64,000 nt of DNA from Callipepla californica brunnescens (GCA_023055505.1 JALIRH010000050.1:1736001-1800000); one strand, 5' to 3'. Shown: positions 39,687 to 53,181, counted from the stretch's first letter. Notes: generated from the letters alone by a model not told the origin. Made by a program: numbers and translations.

Positions 39687-39737
39687 TTTTTTGTTGGTTG
39701 TTTTTTGTTTGGTTGGTTGGTTGGTTTGTTTGTTTTC
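39687..39737. repeat. GGTT / GTTT microsatellite
   Basis: Tract of ttggttggttggttggtttg flanked by related TTTG units. Confidence 0.88.
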
Positions 39738-39859
39738 TGAGACATGATTTCCACTCAAAAAGAGACAAAATTACTTCTGACAGGTTCCAGGCAATACCAG
39801 ACAAAATATTTACAGTAGGTCAATAATCACATACAGAAAGAAGAATCAAAGTTACCCAG

Positions 39860-40102
39860 CTAGCAGTGGGGCTCTCTGGCCGTACAGCAATCATTTTCAG
39901 GAAGCAGCCTAGATCCCAGCAATACCTTTCTTTTGTTTTCTGGCCCTTACTTAAGCACAGGAAGACTGCTCTGTGTCCACCCCTTCAGGTCATCTGTGGA
40001 AAACAGGTGCAAGCAATTTGTATATGCTCCCTGGTCCAACTGCACCCCTTCACCAGGTGCTCAATCACTGATACATGCCCAGACCTAACACTTCCCATAG
40101 AG
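39860..40102 (-). mobile_element. LTR-like repeat family X, copy C (weak)
   Basis: This is the most diverged of the three related segments. It shares ggcccttacttaag (against agcccttaaatg in copy B), ccaccccttc, caggtgctcaatcactg (against caggtggtcaatcagtgg) and the outer edge cttcccata. Orientation is the same as copies A and B. It carries a chance 89-codon plus frame (39866-40135). The assignment rests on ordered short matches only. Confidence 0.38.
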
Positions 40103-43100
40103 GACTGTGAATTAAAGCAATTAACTTTACATTAAACGTTTCTGTAAAATTGTAATAAACCTGATTTCTGTTGTATATCTGTTGATAGAGAGTTCCTAGT
40201 CTGCTCTACTGTCAGAATGCATAATTTTTCTGGAAACTCAGATATATGACATAATAAGCCTATTGTACTATAACTTGCATTAATTCTATTATACATGCAT
40301 ATACACATGTTAATACCTGATTTTTCTCAGAAACTGTTGTTCATACAATCCCTTCTATTTGACAGTCTGAACAAGGAGATCTTTTGTGCATCCAAAGAAA
40401 TACATGCAACATATCAGCAATGGGAGTCCTGATAATAACTTTTTCAGAAAAGTTAGGTTCTTGCACATGTCTCATTCTGTTTGTGGAAATCAGCATAGCA
40501 CAAGGAAATTCTTGTGAATTTTAATTCAACCCAAGTTATAACAGTTGTGAATCTTAATATTCTTTAACAATTCTTCAATACAATTTCTGTGTAGAAGACG
40601 CATATTTCAAGGCCTCTTTAGATAGAACTGCAAGAAATTAGCTGATTGCTTGTATCAATACAAACATTCTGAGGCTATTTACTTCTGTGCCACAACTCTT
40701 ACCAAATCTCATATAAAAGAGATTTAGGATAGAAGTCACAAAGCTATCAAATTCAAAGCAAGGAAAAGAACTATTTGTCATACTGCATTAAAATCAGTAT
40801 TTTTCTATATGCACTGTCACTTATTTAATACAATTCTGAATGTGTGATTTCCATGAGAACAGCATATCACAGATAATTTTTTTTCGCTTTTTAGTTAAGA
40901 TGCATTTTCTAAAAAATTCACCTGAAATTACCCTTCTTTCATACCTTGCCTATGAAACCTCAATTTTTACAAAACGGAATAAAATGTATCTACCTGTCAT
41001 TTACAATATAATGAAATAACTTAATATTTTATATCATGTACTGCCTTTTCAAATTTCTAGGTACCTGTAATGTTTACAAAGTTTTCCAGATATTTTGGGA
41101 ATACTTCTCCATTGATTTTGGAATAATCCAATTTAGAAACAAAACATGACCTCTCAGAATGACTGTGTTTCATAATCTATGCTCTACTCTGAACAACTGA
41201 CAAAATACAAAGAATGATGCTGAAAAAATTACAACTGTCTGTGTCCTCTTGTGCAGAATTGCTTTTTTCCCTGCAGTGTTCTCTTATTCCTTTACACTAA
41301 AATATGGTTCTAACTATTTCCTTTTTGTATTTTTGAGAATAAAGGGATATCAGAGTGTACCATATTATGTTAAGATCTTGCCATTGAAATGACAAGTCAG
41401 AATCTAGAAGATAAAAGGGACAATGTTGCTATCAAATTGAATACAGTTCTTGTATTTCTGAACATATATATTTCAATGTTTTTGTTTAATTCCTATTTAT
41501 CAGTATGTTTTTAAAATACTCCTTTAACACAAATATAATTTCGACAATAGTGCATGTAGGGAACAAGAAAACAAGTAGAAAAAGCTGTTCTATAAGAATG
41601 GGTCGCAAGTTATGAAATACAAATATTTTTTTACTTCAAAATGAAAGTGGATTATTTCACTGTATACTATAACCTGTTTTTCATAATTTGCTCAAACTGT
41701 GCACTAAGAAGACTACCTAACTTTTCTACAAGACTGTTATTTTTCATCCCTCATCTTGTATCATGTTAAAAAAATGAATTTATTTCAAACAAAAATAAAT
41801 GTGAGTGTAAAAATTATTTATATTATTTTCTGTCTTCCTTTCTTATTATTATTAACAATATATGCCAGCTGGTCAAATACCTCTTTGGTGTTCTCCAGAA
41901 CATCCTTCCAATTTTTTTTTTAATAAAATAATACTTAATTAAAATCATATACTAAAATTTCTTTAAAAGTTCTTAAATCAAAATAGCCAAGGTAAAATGC
42001 TACAAATTATTCAGAATACGTAGTGGCAAAATTCTGACTTCAGTTTGAAAAATTTGGGCTTCAAATACATAATCTCTGTATTTGACATCTAAGTTCTGAT
42101 ACTGCAAAACGATACTGTTAAATAAAAGCGCAGATATGTTTTATACATTATTCACAGATTATACTTAGCAAATACTTATTACTAATAACTCATAATTTTG
42201 TGAGTAGAAAATAGAAATTCTAGCACATACTAAATACTGACAAATATTGTCTCTTTGACAGGGCAATCACAAAAAAAAAAAACAACTTCTACATTTGGCT
42301 GAAAATATTATTTGTCTTATGGCCTACATTCAAAGCAGGAATTTATAACTTCTAAATCAGAAACCTTGAGATATTAAATATTTACTAAATGAAACATATT
42401 TTTTATTGCAGTCTTTGTTGAATTGATTAAGAGTTAAATCTTTTTGAGTACTTTGGAGGTAATTTATTTTGCCAGTTGGAAGACACTGACACAACTGACT
42501 TTTGTCTAGATCATCAAGATACAGCTATCTACCTTGAGATTCTACTTGAGTCATCTACATGATCATAGATGTTGATCATTTACAGAACAGTCTGCTGTAC
42601 TGTAAAAAAATCTCAGTAAAAGAATTCAACCTAAAAAATACCCAAAATTATAGATACAATTCCTGTTTTCTAGAAGGTAAAAAAAAAAAAAAAAAAAGCT
42701 ATTTTCCATGTACTAATGCACATAAATTTAGAGATGGAAATGAAAAGAGAATTCAGAATATTCTTTTGCATTATCAACACTATTCCAAGATTATTGAGGG
42801 CACAGGGTGGAGTCGCACTGACATGTGACTGATGAGGTGGAAGTATGAGTATGAGAGCCATTGAACACCATGAAGTTTCATAATATATCATCATTATGAA
42901 AACACCTGTGCTGAAGAACATTGTGCTGACACACAGAAAATCTATTCTCTGTGCTTGACAGAATTTTCATTTTCCCCTGACATGATTAGAAAGGAGGACA
43001 ACAATGTCTGCCAGATAGAGTATATGGAAACTACATAAAAGCCTCCTATGCCGATAACACATTGCAGATTTTTCTAGCAAAAGTGAGGCTGAAGGAAACT

Positions 43101-43229
43101 GTTCCCTTCTTTGAAGTCACTGAACTGCAAAAGAGCCATTTCAGCAGGTATTTTTGAGGGATTTTACAGTTCTAATCTTCTGTCTGTCTGCAAGATGAAA
43201 GGACTGAAGATATTAAAAAAAAAAAAAAA
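40103..43229. other. AT-rich non-coding DNA, no gene seen
   Basis: No recognisable gene. It contains a 19-A run at 42679-42697 and a short A run just before the CR1 at 43230. The stretch at 42780-43200 is less AT-rich but not identified. Confidence 0.58.
42679..42697. repeat. Poly-A run (19 A)
   Basis: Uninterrupted A run after tagaaggt. Confidence 0.95.
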
Positions 43230-43668
43230 GTTATTAATGACCTCAGTGGGACAAAGCACATCTTCAGAAAGTTTGTAGATGAAACAAAGCTGTGAAGGAT
43301 GGCTGATGCACCACATGGTTGTGCTTGAAGGATTCAACAGGCCAGAAATGAGCCACCAGAAACCTCAAAAATTCAAGAAATGGATATTTGAAGCTTTGCA
43401 CCAGTAGAGGAATAATGCCATATGCCAGTACAAGCTAGGGAGATTACTGGCTTTATAACAATATTTCAGAAAAAGACCTGCAGGTTCTGGTGGACACCAA
43501 GTTAAACATGAGCCAGTAATGTACTCTTACAGAAAACAAAAAGTGAACAGAAAATTCTGTATTAGGCAGAGAATCACCATCAAACTGATCCCTCCCCTCT
43601 ACAGTGATGAGACCAAATCTATAGTGTTGTGTTGCATCTGTCCTACAAGGGCAGGATGAAACAAGTGA
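43230..43668 (+). mobile_element. CR1 LINE fragment, ORF2 C-terminal region (plus)
   Basis: A degraded sense-strand CR1 ORF2 segment. Landmarks in order are ttaatgacctcagtggg, gaaagtttgtagatgaaac (CR1 RT-region block 'agtttgcagatgacac'), agaaaaagacctgcaggttc, ggtggacaccaagttaaaca, gagccagtaatgt and gatgagaccaaatctatagt. Frameshifts and stops are present. The copy stops at about 43668, without its 3' UTR or terminal repeat, exactly where an opposite-strand CR1 piece begins. Confidence 0.85.
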
Positions 43669-43935
43669 GCCTGCTCTGGAGCCTTCTCTCCAGGGTAAAC
43701 AACCCCAACTTTCTCAACCTTTCCTCATAGGGGAGGTGCTCTAGACCTCTGATTATCTTCACAGCCTTCGTCTGGACTCAGCCTGACTTGTCTTTCTTGT
43801 GCTGAGTCCCCAAACCGAGATGTGGAACTCCAGCTGGAGCCTCACTAGAACAGTTTAGAGGGGTGACATCACTTTCCCTCACATGTCTGGCCACTCCTCC
43901 TTTGATGCAGCTCAGGAAAAGATCGACTTTTACAT
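43669..43935 (-). mobile_element. CR1 LINE fragment, ORF2 C-terminal region (minus)
   Basis: Reverse-strand CR1. Plus-strand landmarks are gccttctctccagggtaaac, aacccaactttctc-type sequence, tcctcataggggaggtgctc, cagccttcgtctggactcag, gagatgtggaactccagctg and tttgatgcagctcagg. A minus frame at 43778-43969 is a remnant of the ORF2 end. The 3' UTR is missing. Its sequence overlaps, in consensus terms, the end of the adjoining plus-strand piece, so the two are not simply one inverted copy. Confidence 0.9.
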
Positions 43936-46900
43936 GGATTTTACATATTAACTTAATTTTTGTCTGCAACTGTACATGTTAATCGCACTGTATTGAAAAG
44001 ATTAAGTACTTTATCTCCAAAGCATATTCCACAAAGGATACACAAAGTATCAAACAAAGACAAAACATAGAAACTGCAATATAAAAAAGTCTATCCAATC
44101 TTTTATTTTTTTTAATATATAGCTGAAGATGACAGAACTTTCCTACTGGGTACAATGGAGATCACAAAACTACAATAGCTTCTTGGACATTTTGATATCA
44201 GTAGTCTAGAATCTGCACTGTCCTGAAGATCATCTATTGTTTTAACATCTGGTTGTGAGTGTGCTTTACACTGAAATTTTATCCTTTGGCCTGGAAATGT
44301 TGCTCCATAGATGTTGCGTCTCCCTCATCTTTCCTCAGTAAAAATAAATAACATCTTACTTAGGAGATGTTCAACAAATTGCCAAAAATAATATCTTTCA
44401 CAGAGTGTGAAATGCACATAGATACTGAACATCCTTTCCTCGAAATCAGGATCTTATTAATGAGGAATAAGACTCTCTCAAATAAAGTACAAGAAGAACA
44501 TTGATTCACTTGCTGTTCTATTCAAGAAGTTTTGATTCATGGACTGATTAGGAAAACCCCAAAGATTTATAGCTATAGATTAACTAAAAAAAAGTCCCCC
44601 CAAAATTTCATATTTCACCAACATCCTTCATAAAGAAGGATAACTATAAAACCAGACTAAGGAGAATTACTGTAACATTGCACATGTATGCTCAAAATAT
44701 GGTATTAATCATATGTGAGCTCAAAATATTACAGGTACTTCCCACAAGTATTAAAAGATTTTGAAGCCTTTACAATCAAGAATTCATACACCAATCACTG
44801 ACAAGGATACAGATGACTGTAAATATCCACCATGGTCTAATATATGGCTAGATTTTTTTCCTGTTTCATCCATTCTATGGAATAACTGGTTCTAATTCTA
44901 TTCACAAGTATGCATAATTCCACTTTTACATGTAATCTACAGCCTTACCATAGTTATGAATCTTTTTTTAGTCAGTTTTTTTTTTTTTAATGAAGACAGA
45001 ATGATTTATTCATTGTTATTTCAGAGCTTTTATTATGTCCATTGCCAAAGTACCAAATATTTCTCTAACTTTCCACTAGATGATGAGCTAACTATATAAA
45101 AGTACGCAATACACAACTGAAGCACAGATATACTTTATCTTAAACAAAAGCAGAGTCCTGCTGTGAAATACCCTGGATGTCATTCTTTAAATACTCAGTT
45201 CTGCAGTTCACAGGACAGCTTTCATACCTGCATAATACTGGAGGGTACGGGTGGGTAAGTGTCATAAAGTGAGACATTGTGTCTGTGTGCAGTATCACAT
45301 AAGTACTTTCAACAGGCAGCAATGAATTCCAGTTTTCTGCTAAGAGAATCTTCCCCATTCCACTAGTTTGAGTTTGTTCACTCAGTATTTATAACTTCTC
45401 CTGAAAAGTCAGTCAGGTGTATTTAATTCTTTTTGAGGTGAACTTGCAGACTAGGCCCTTTCCTTTCTGGGATACTGTCTACTTAACTACTATTTGACAA
45501 ACACAGATTCTGGACTGCGTGAGCCTATACCCTACCTAGGTGAAGAGACATGCCTATTTAAGAAAAGTCAAATGCCTGTTCTTTCAAGACTGTCAGTAGG
45601 TGAGACTCACCTGTGCTTCTAGATAGGTACCTGATTACTATGGATTTTCGAGGACCCTCATGCTGATTTGTAGAGTATATCCCTTGATGCATTATAGACT
45701 ATTGTTTGAAGACACCTTCCTTTTTTCAGTAGAAGAAATGTGCAGGCTTGACTGTTTTCCCTTCATTTGTTCCACTGATAATGTATTGTGACACAAATGA
45801 ATTGTGTAATTCCTTAACTACACTATGCTTGTTCTTGGAACTTCTCTGAAATTACTGTAAACAAAGGATTCTGCTTTAGATGAACAAACAAATAACCCCA
45901 TAATTCCTGAAATTTCAGTCAGGAGTTATTTTATTTTATTAAAAACAAAAACTTGGCAAATTAACTGTATTTGGTGTTCTTTCTTTTGCTGAGAGCATGC
46001 TGACTGATAGTTCCCTGATTGTGGTTTTCAGAATTTAAAAAACCTCAGCCACGCAGAACAGGTGTACAAGCTTAAATGAAAATACTCTTTTTCCTGTGAG
46101 AGATCCATCATATTTCACAACTAATTCAGAATAAAAGTTCAGAACACAGCTCACTCACAAGCCACATTTCACGTAGTATTCACCTATTTAGTGGCCAGTG
46201 AAAAAAAACGAAGAGCCAATGTATTTTCCATATATTATTTTTCAATAATTTGTATAACATGTAGAATTGATGCATGTTGATAACCAAAGTGCATGATTAA
46301 TGGTTTACTAACTGTTCCTCCCTTATTATCCTAATGAGCAAATTTCTAGGTTGCTATCTTCACCATCACACATCCAACTCCAGCATCACACTGACTCTAG
46401 TATGACAAGCTGATTCCACTGATAGGAAAGGGGAAGGATGATTAATCACATAGTAAAAGATGTTGACAGAATCATTCCCACTTGGTATGAAGGTTATTTG
46501 TAAAACTGAATTTTTATTTCTTGCCTGAGTCAACCCACCACTTCTCAGTTTGTAACAGTAACAGTCAAGGTAAGACATGCTAAACACTGCTCAGGACTTT
46601 TTAGGATCAAAGACTATTTAAACACAAATAAAGATCCAAAACAACAAAAAGTCTCTTCTTTAAAGAATGTATGCATTTTGGGCTTCCAGAGGGGAAGCCT
46701 TGTACCCTTCGTTCATGCATTCACGGACTACCCCACCCTCACCCAGAAATACTGTAGTAATTTATGGACAAATTAAAAGGTTAGAATGCTGTTTGGAAAA
46801 AAAAAATGTGAGAAGGGAACAGCTAAGTGAATATAGGGCTGTTCTGCATGAAACCAGCTGTAACAGTCATGCCTAGTCAACAAAAATGGTAACAAATTTC

Positions 46901-47619
46901 AGATCTTATAAACCAGCAGAGAGAAACTCTGTCACAGCACTAGCTTTCTTATCCTCTAGTTTCAGTATTTTGTAAACGCCATAACTTTTCCCTCCTCACA
47001 TTTCCCATAAGAAATGAGAAACATTTGAATATGACTCCAGTTTGATATTCAGCTCTTTCAATTTTGTCTTCAAAGGAGAACTTTCCAAAATAGGAATGCC
47101 CACAAATAACATTTAGTTTCATTAGCTTCAAAACCCAATGACGGAGAGCATGGAGAAAGTTCTCAATTGAACAACTGAGATATTTTCAAAAGTTTGTTCC
47201 ATATTCTTCAAAAATATCTACTGTCAGACTTAAAGTTCAACACTTTCAGCAAGCTCTTAACATCCTGAATTATGCCTATAGGGAGCACTGTGCAAAATAA
47301 ATGTAAAAAGACTTTTGATTAATACCGAACTATCAAAATTTTTAATAAAAAATAAGGCATATAATAAAAGAAGGCATTACATTTCTATTAACATTAATTT
47401 CAGCTTAGACAAACTTCAGTACCTATTTGTACAGTTTTCTGAATTATTCAAAGTTGCTACTTGGATGGAGAATGATAGGATTACTTAAGTAATGCTGAAA
47501 TACTGAATATATAAATAACAGCTTATTACATCAGGTCAAATTTAACAAATTGAGTGTTTATTTTTCCTTTATAGACTTCTGTAGAGATTTTTCTTCAAAG
47601 AAGCATCTTTCCTAACATA

Positions 47620-47656
<37 letters not shown>

Positions 47657-48844
47657 TAGAAATGACTCATTACAGAAATAAACTATCCTCTTTTTTTCAT
47701 TTTTGTAGTCATTTATAGAATTAATAAACTCCTAACATTATTTAGAGATCAGTTCATTCTCATGATATATATATAACACCAGATCCATTTGTTCCATTCG
47801 TTCTTTTTTCAGTGCTTCCAATGAGAGCAGCAGTCAAGTAATGAGCAGCATCAGCCAAGTAATGGCCATTTAAAGAATTTTAAAAAAATCTTTTAGTTAA
47901 CAAAAGAAACTACTTTTTTAATAAATGAAACATATAATGTGCGCGCTGCTCAGGGAAATGCTTAAAGTATACATAAAGTATGTCATGGAAATCTGCGGGT
48001 TTAACCACGTAAATAACTGTACAGAGCACGGAAACTATAGAGTCAAAAATGTAATCTGTATTCTTTTGAAGCAGTCTTCACTCCACTGACTGGAGCATTC
48101 AATTAAACAAAATTACTGCTAATAATCTGACTGTACATTTTCTATCAAAAGTTGTTCCTTTTTAGGAGAGATCAACAATGAGAAGGTTTATTCTTTTCTC
48201 TTTTTGATCAGACATTTCGTTCCATCTATTTTATACTACTAATGAAGCATGCTCAGTATTTCAAATTCTGAGCAATTTAGCAGTCCTTAGAAATGTAATA
48301 TGCCAAAGGAAGTAATGCTCAAAATTTCTCCAATGCCCTACTAATAGCAGATGTTGAAAGAAATTTAGACACTTCGATAAAAATTGCTTTTTTCTCTTAA
48401 TATCATGAAATCTCTCTTCCATTTGGAAGTAAAAGTTACAGCAGGTCTTCATTTTGTAGACTACATTATAAGTCTGTAAATTTGATTTGTTACCTTTATT
48501 CTCCCTGCTATAAACCTACAAATACTGAAGCTAGTCTGAATGGAAATAATCTTTGCTTCAGAATTTCTATTGATCCTAACTACCATACAAGTAAAATAAT
48601 GATAATAATAAAGAAAACATTTACAATGTCTATTGCATCTTCAGCATTGTTTCAACAGATTGGACTGGGCTTCTATGTAATTCCTGCAAGATATAATTTT
48701 GTAGTTTCCTAAAGCTACCCTAAGGGGTACTTGGTATAGGTGTTATGTCTTATCAACTATTTTAAAGCAAATATAGGCAACAACTGCTGAAGATGACGAA
48801 GTAAGTGAAGATCGGGAGTAAAGAAGAGAGAAACAGATTTAGAA
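43936..48844. other. AT-rich non-coding DNA, no gene seen
   Basis: No recognisable gene or transposon. It contains a compound TA/GA microsatellite at 47621-47656. Open frames here (for example 46667-46876 plus, 46366-46587 minus) match nothing I know. Confidence 0.6.
47621..47656. repeat. Compound (TA)8(GA)10 microsatellite
   Basis: Eight TA units pass directly into ten GA units, read from the sequence. It is likely to be length-polymorphic. Confidence 0.95.
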
Positions 48845-49247
48845 GTGGGTATATTTCACCTCTCCTGGATCCAGCGTTGTCCAGCGTCTGGAGTCTTAGA
48901 CTGTGGTTGGTGGGTCGACAAAAGTAATCGTGCTTGTTCACTTTCACACAATCTAGTTGGTCCAAGCCCGCCCTCGGGGTGGCACTTTCCTTGCCTACTC
49001 CAACGAGGGTTTCTGGCGATCGTGCACCTCCTCCCTTTTCTGATGTTTATGAGCCATGAAGATCCGCGAGAGAAACTAAAGGCAAACAGTCCATCCAATC
49101 TTTCAGCCTTACAGTTTCCAACCTGAGTCATTGAGGCTCTCTTCTTTCATTCTCAGCCGGTCGTTAAGGCTCATTGTTTGAGACAACAAGATCCTTGTAC
49201 AGTCGCTAAGGCCTCATTCTGTAAGGCTCCATTCTGTCTCAAACACA
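48845..49247 (-). mobile_element. CpG-rich block, probable young LTR
   Basis: This block stands out from its AT-rich surroundings. It is GC-richer and has about 14 CpG dinucleotides in roughly 360 bp (for example gtcgac, ggcgatcgtg, tccgcgag, gccggtcgtt), where the flanks have almost none. On the minus strand it begins tgtgtttgagacagaatgga and carries loose repeats of the theme gagccttaacgacc / gaggccttagcgact / gagcctcaatgact. Both strands have frames of about 90 codons with no known domain. The minus-strand start TGTGTTTG and repeat structure suggest a retroviral LTR, and high CpG suggests recent insertion. I could not fix the edges or a target duplication. An alternative is a CpG-rich promoter or exon of an unknown transcript. 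Confidence 0.38.
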
Positions 49248-49837
49248 AGCCAGCTTAGCTTTTTAGAAGAAGAGAAAGTACTGGAAGGAATAGCAGAGAG
49301 GAATAAAGTAAAGAAAGGTAAATGAAAATGATAAAATCTTATCTAACTTCATTAGAAAATTTGGCTACGATGCAAATGGAGTTTCGCAGAGCCAGGAGTT
49401 AAAGAAAGATTTTGTTGTGATCAATAAAAATTATTAATTATTTGTATATGAAGAGTTTATGAAAGTTAAGAATCATTGTGTGGATTTTATTGATAAATTT
49501 ACTCTTAGGATAGTTATGAATCAGTAGCAGCTTCATCCCAGCGTTCCAAAACTCCACTACCTTTTCTGTGAAACTGGTGAATGTACCATAATATTCATTT
49601 GGCATAATAGTCCTATTAGGCAGCATCCAACTGCATTTCAGTAAATCGCTCCACAAACAAATTATCCTGGAATATTTGTGAGCCACCTGTGGAATAGCTG
49701 TCTAACTTGAAATAGAACAGCACTAAGTTTCCAGCGCAGCAATCGAGTCACATTATGTTTGCAGTGTTAATGGTGCTGGTTATGATTGAAATTTAATTCA
49801 ACATATGTATCATTTTAGTCTGTAAAAAAGTAGTAGA

Positions 49838-49865
49838 ATAATAAATAAATAAATAAATAAATAAT
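49838..49865. repeat. AAAT microsatellite
   Basis: Tract of aataaataaataaataaata units. Confidence 0.92.
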
Positions 49866-52800
49866 CAGTACTATGACCCTTAATAAATAAAGAGATAGCT
49901 ATTAGGTAATAGGTTTATAACTGTGTATAAAGGGATACATTAAAAATGGAATGTATTATTACAAACTTACGAAATGACTGTGTGCTGAACAAAGCCAAAG
50001 GCAAAATAAAAACAAAAAGATATATAAAAAGAACTCAATCATAATTGTTTTTTTTCATTTTCTGAAATCTGAGCAGACTTGGCAGACTCGTTCTCTAGTC
50101 CCAGTTGCCAACAGTATGGCAAAGTTTTAACTGTTGGCTTTGCCTCAGGAAAAATATTTAGCAGATAAGTCTGACTGAAAGTTTCTATCTTTCAGTTATC
50201 ATTGCCTCTGTGTGCTTATAGTCATATAAGCAAGACCAAAACAAAGTTCAGAGTTATACTGATTATGTTATTTTACAGGCATTGTTTTGAGCAGTACATT
50301 ACCGGAAAGTTTCTTTACTCTGAAACAACTTCTGGAAAGGTAGAAATATGACTCTTGCTGAAAAGAAGTAAACACTGGCATCTAGCAAGACAGCCTTACT
50401 ATGTTTCTTGACTATAGAACCTTACAACAAGTTTCGGGAAAGTTGTAATTAATTGTAATGAAAGAGATTCCATGTGCCTATGCTTATAAGGTATTTTTTA
50501 AAGAAAAATAAATGTTTTCAATGCGGGCAATTTTCTTCTTGAAATATTTGCTATTTTTCTGCCTGAGTTATTTGCTCAAATAACATTTTCAGATATAAAA
50601 CAAACAAACAAAAATATCCAGCCAGCCATATTGGAAAATCCTTACTGATGACTGCTTCACTTGATATTCATTCTCCCGTATTTATTTTCCCTTTGTCTGT
50701 TATCTCTCATTGTATGTCTAGACACAATCCAACTCACACAGCCCAGCCTGTCTTTTTTTTTCGAATTCATATCCAGAATCATGGAACCAGCATGACTGAA
50801 GCCCTTGAACAACACAAACAATATGAGTAACAGACGGTCATTCCTTTATGGTCACTTGATTGCTCTCTCTTTTGATGGAAAAGTACCTTGGCAAATTCAC
50901 TTCAACTTGTTCTTTAAGTCCTTTTTTTCAACGATTTTACTAAATAGACTACCTTTTAATTAAGGAACTTGGAAAATTGTATGAAAAGAAACCTTCTTTT
51001 GACTTGCTTTTCTCTAGGAAGACTTATTTCCCAGATGGCCTTTCACTGTTACTGTTGTCAACAAACATATAACTGAGTTTGGCCCAGAGAACATGGGGTT
51101 TGCTACATTTTGCTGCTGGAAACAAATCTTCACCATTTGCCTGCTAGAGTACTGTCAAAGTAGTGGGAGGAAGATGAGGTCATGACACCAACATCTAAAT
51201 GGCCAATGAGCAGAGTGACTGATATTTGATCCACAGTCAGATATTTCTCCTAGACCTTATAGAACATCTAAAGTTTACATTAGGAAATTACCTGAACAAA
51301 TTTTTTCCATAAAGGTCTACAGAAAGGTCTTACAAAAATGGTTTTTTTTCCCCTTATTCCGAGTCACAGCTAGATTCCTCACTTCTCTGCTCTTAGATAC
51401 AGCACATGGAGAGATATGATTAGATACAAACAGGTACCTCTAGGATCTCTCATAGGTTACATTTAGCTTTTCTCTGTAAGATGAACTGTAGTCTGAACTG
51501 TTGTTCAGAAGGATTTGCATGTCATAGCTGCAATACTTTCATATGCATAAAAGTTGTGGTGAGCTCTCTTTTGTAACTTTCGTTTTTTATGCTTTATTAC
51601 CAACCGATAGCCTATGAAAGAAATTGCAAAACTGATAACTCATTGAACTGTGCCAGCCATATAGTCAAAACAGCATTAATTCTTTGACAGAGGTTTACAG
51701 TCACATCTGTCACAATATTGCAACATTTAAACAGGAAAAAAACCCATAACAGAAAAAGATCTCTACTGAAACAAAATATTGAATAAAATAGTTATAAATC
51801 ATCAAATCAAATTAAATCATAAAACCAGAATTTGACCTAAATGGTAACATTTAAATATTTTTTGTGTATATTAGATCTCCAGGAGCTTTAATCCAATGTA
51901 ATTTCAATACACTTCAAGCGGATGATACTTATATACATAAAAAACAATGGCACTTCACATTCTTAGTTAAGATCTTTTGTATTAAAATATCAATAATTGT
52001 ATGAGTGTATAGTCTCTTGTGAGGGGAAGGCTTGTAATTAAGAATTTATGTAAGAAAGGGACATTCAGATCTTCCTAAAGTGAGCAACAGTAGCCATCAT
52101 TTTACCCTATGTCACTACTGTTTCATGGTGATTTGATGTTCCATGTACCATGGAAATATTCTTCCAGCAGCTACACACAGCTTCTCAGGAAGAACATGTG
52201 GCAGCTGTACCAAAGATCTGCCTTCCTTTGGGTATGCATGCTCTTGACTGATATAGGCTATAGAGTTTGAAATTTCCTCTGGTGAATGTATTTTCTTTAG
52301 ACATATAGTAACTTCGGCTCCAAGGAAATCTTATACTTTTATCTGTCCGAGAATCTATGACACACACAAGATTTTCTCTTCTTAACTTAGCAATAGTCCT
52401 AAGGTCCTAATCTATAGCCAGAGGGTACAACTGGCAGTTGTACAAATTGGCAAAAAGCAATCATAGTTTATTTAGCTATCTGTTCTGGCAACATCTTCAT
52501 GTGTGTATGTTTCTTCATTTTCAGGAAAAAAAAAATTACTAGTTTTATCTTCATCAACAAGAATAATATTTCATTCTGATTATAGTAGCATACACCAAAA
52601 GAAGAACTGCAGCAATATACTCAGTCCTCCTGAATGAAATGCAGAGACATTTCTTTACTATATCTCTAGCACAGATAAGTATGTTTAAAGAAAACCTATG
52701 AGAATTCAAAACAAGAAGTATTCTTAGGGTTATGTTTTCTTTCTGAAGTTCCTGTAATTCTCACTGACAGAAATAAAAATTCTATGTATACTGCTGTGGG

Positions 52801-52965
52801 ACAACATATGCAACCCACCTGACTGGGAAAAAGAGATGCTTTCTACTTATAAAAACTTAGTTTTTATTCATATGGGAGAAGGTGAGGAATTATTTTTAAA
52901 ATACAAAATATGCATTAAAAATGAAGGATGAAAATTTCTACACCCTCAAGTTATCTGTTGGATTT

Positions 52966-52987
52966 ATATATATATATATAAATATAA
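52966..52987. repeat. TA microsatellite
   Basis: Run of tatatatatatatata flanked by AT-rich DNA. Confidence 0.9.
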
Positions 52988-53159
52988 AATAAAACAATGA
53001 CAACAGATCAGCAGATTAGGAAAAGTCACGGAGAGATGAATAAAACAGAGAAAAAAATTAAAGCTGAGGTGAGAACTGTCAGTGAGAAATGATGAAATTT
53101 AACAGTTAATATAATCAAAAAGGAAAACCTTAGCCGACTGAAAGTCAGAATTGCAACAG

Positions 53160-53181
53160 AATAAATAAATAAATAAATAAA
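53160..53181. repeat. AAAT microsatellite
   Basis: Five units of aaat/ataa. Same motif as the tract at 49838. Confidence 0.92.

Larger units (their letters stand above)
35952..39859. other. AT-rich non-coding DNA, no gene seen
   Basis: No recognisable gene or transposon. It contains a TA tract (about 36091-36106), a 20-T run at 38729-38748 and a GGTT repeat at 39687-39737. Open frames such as 38684-38995 are carried by homopolymers. Confidence 0.6.
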
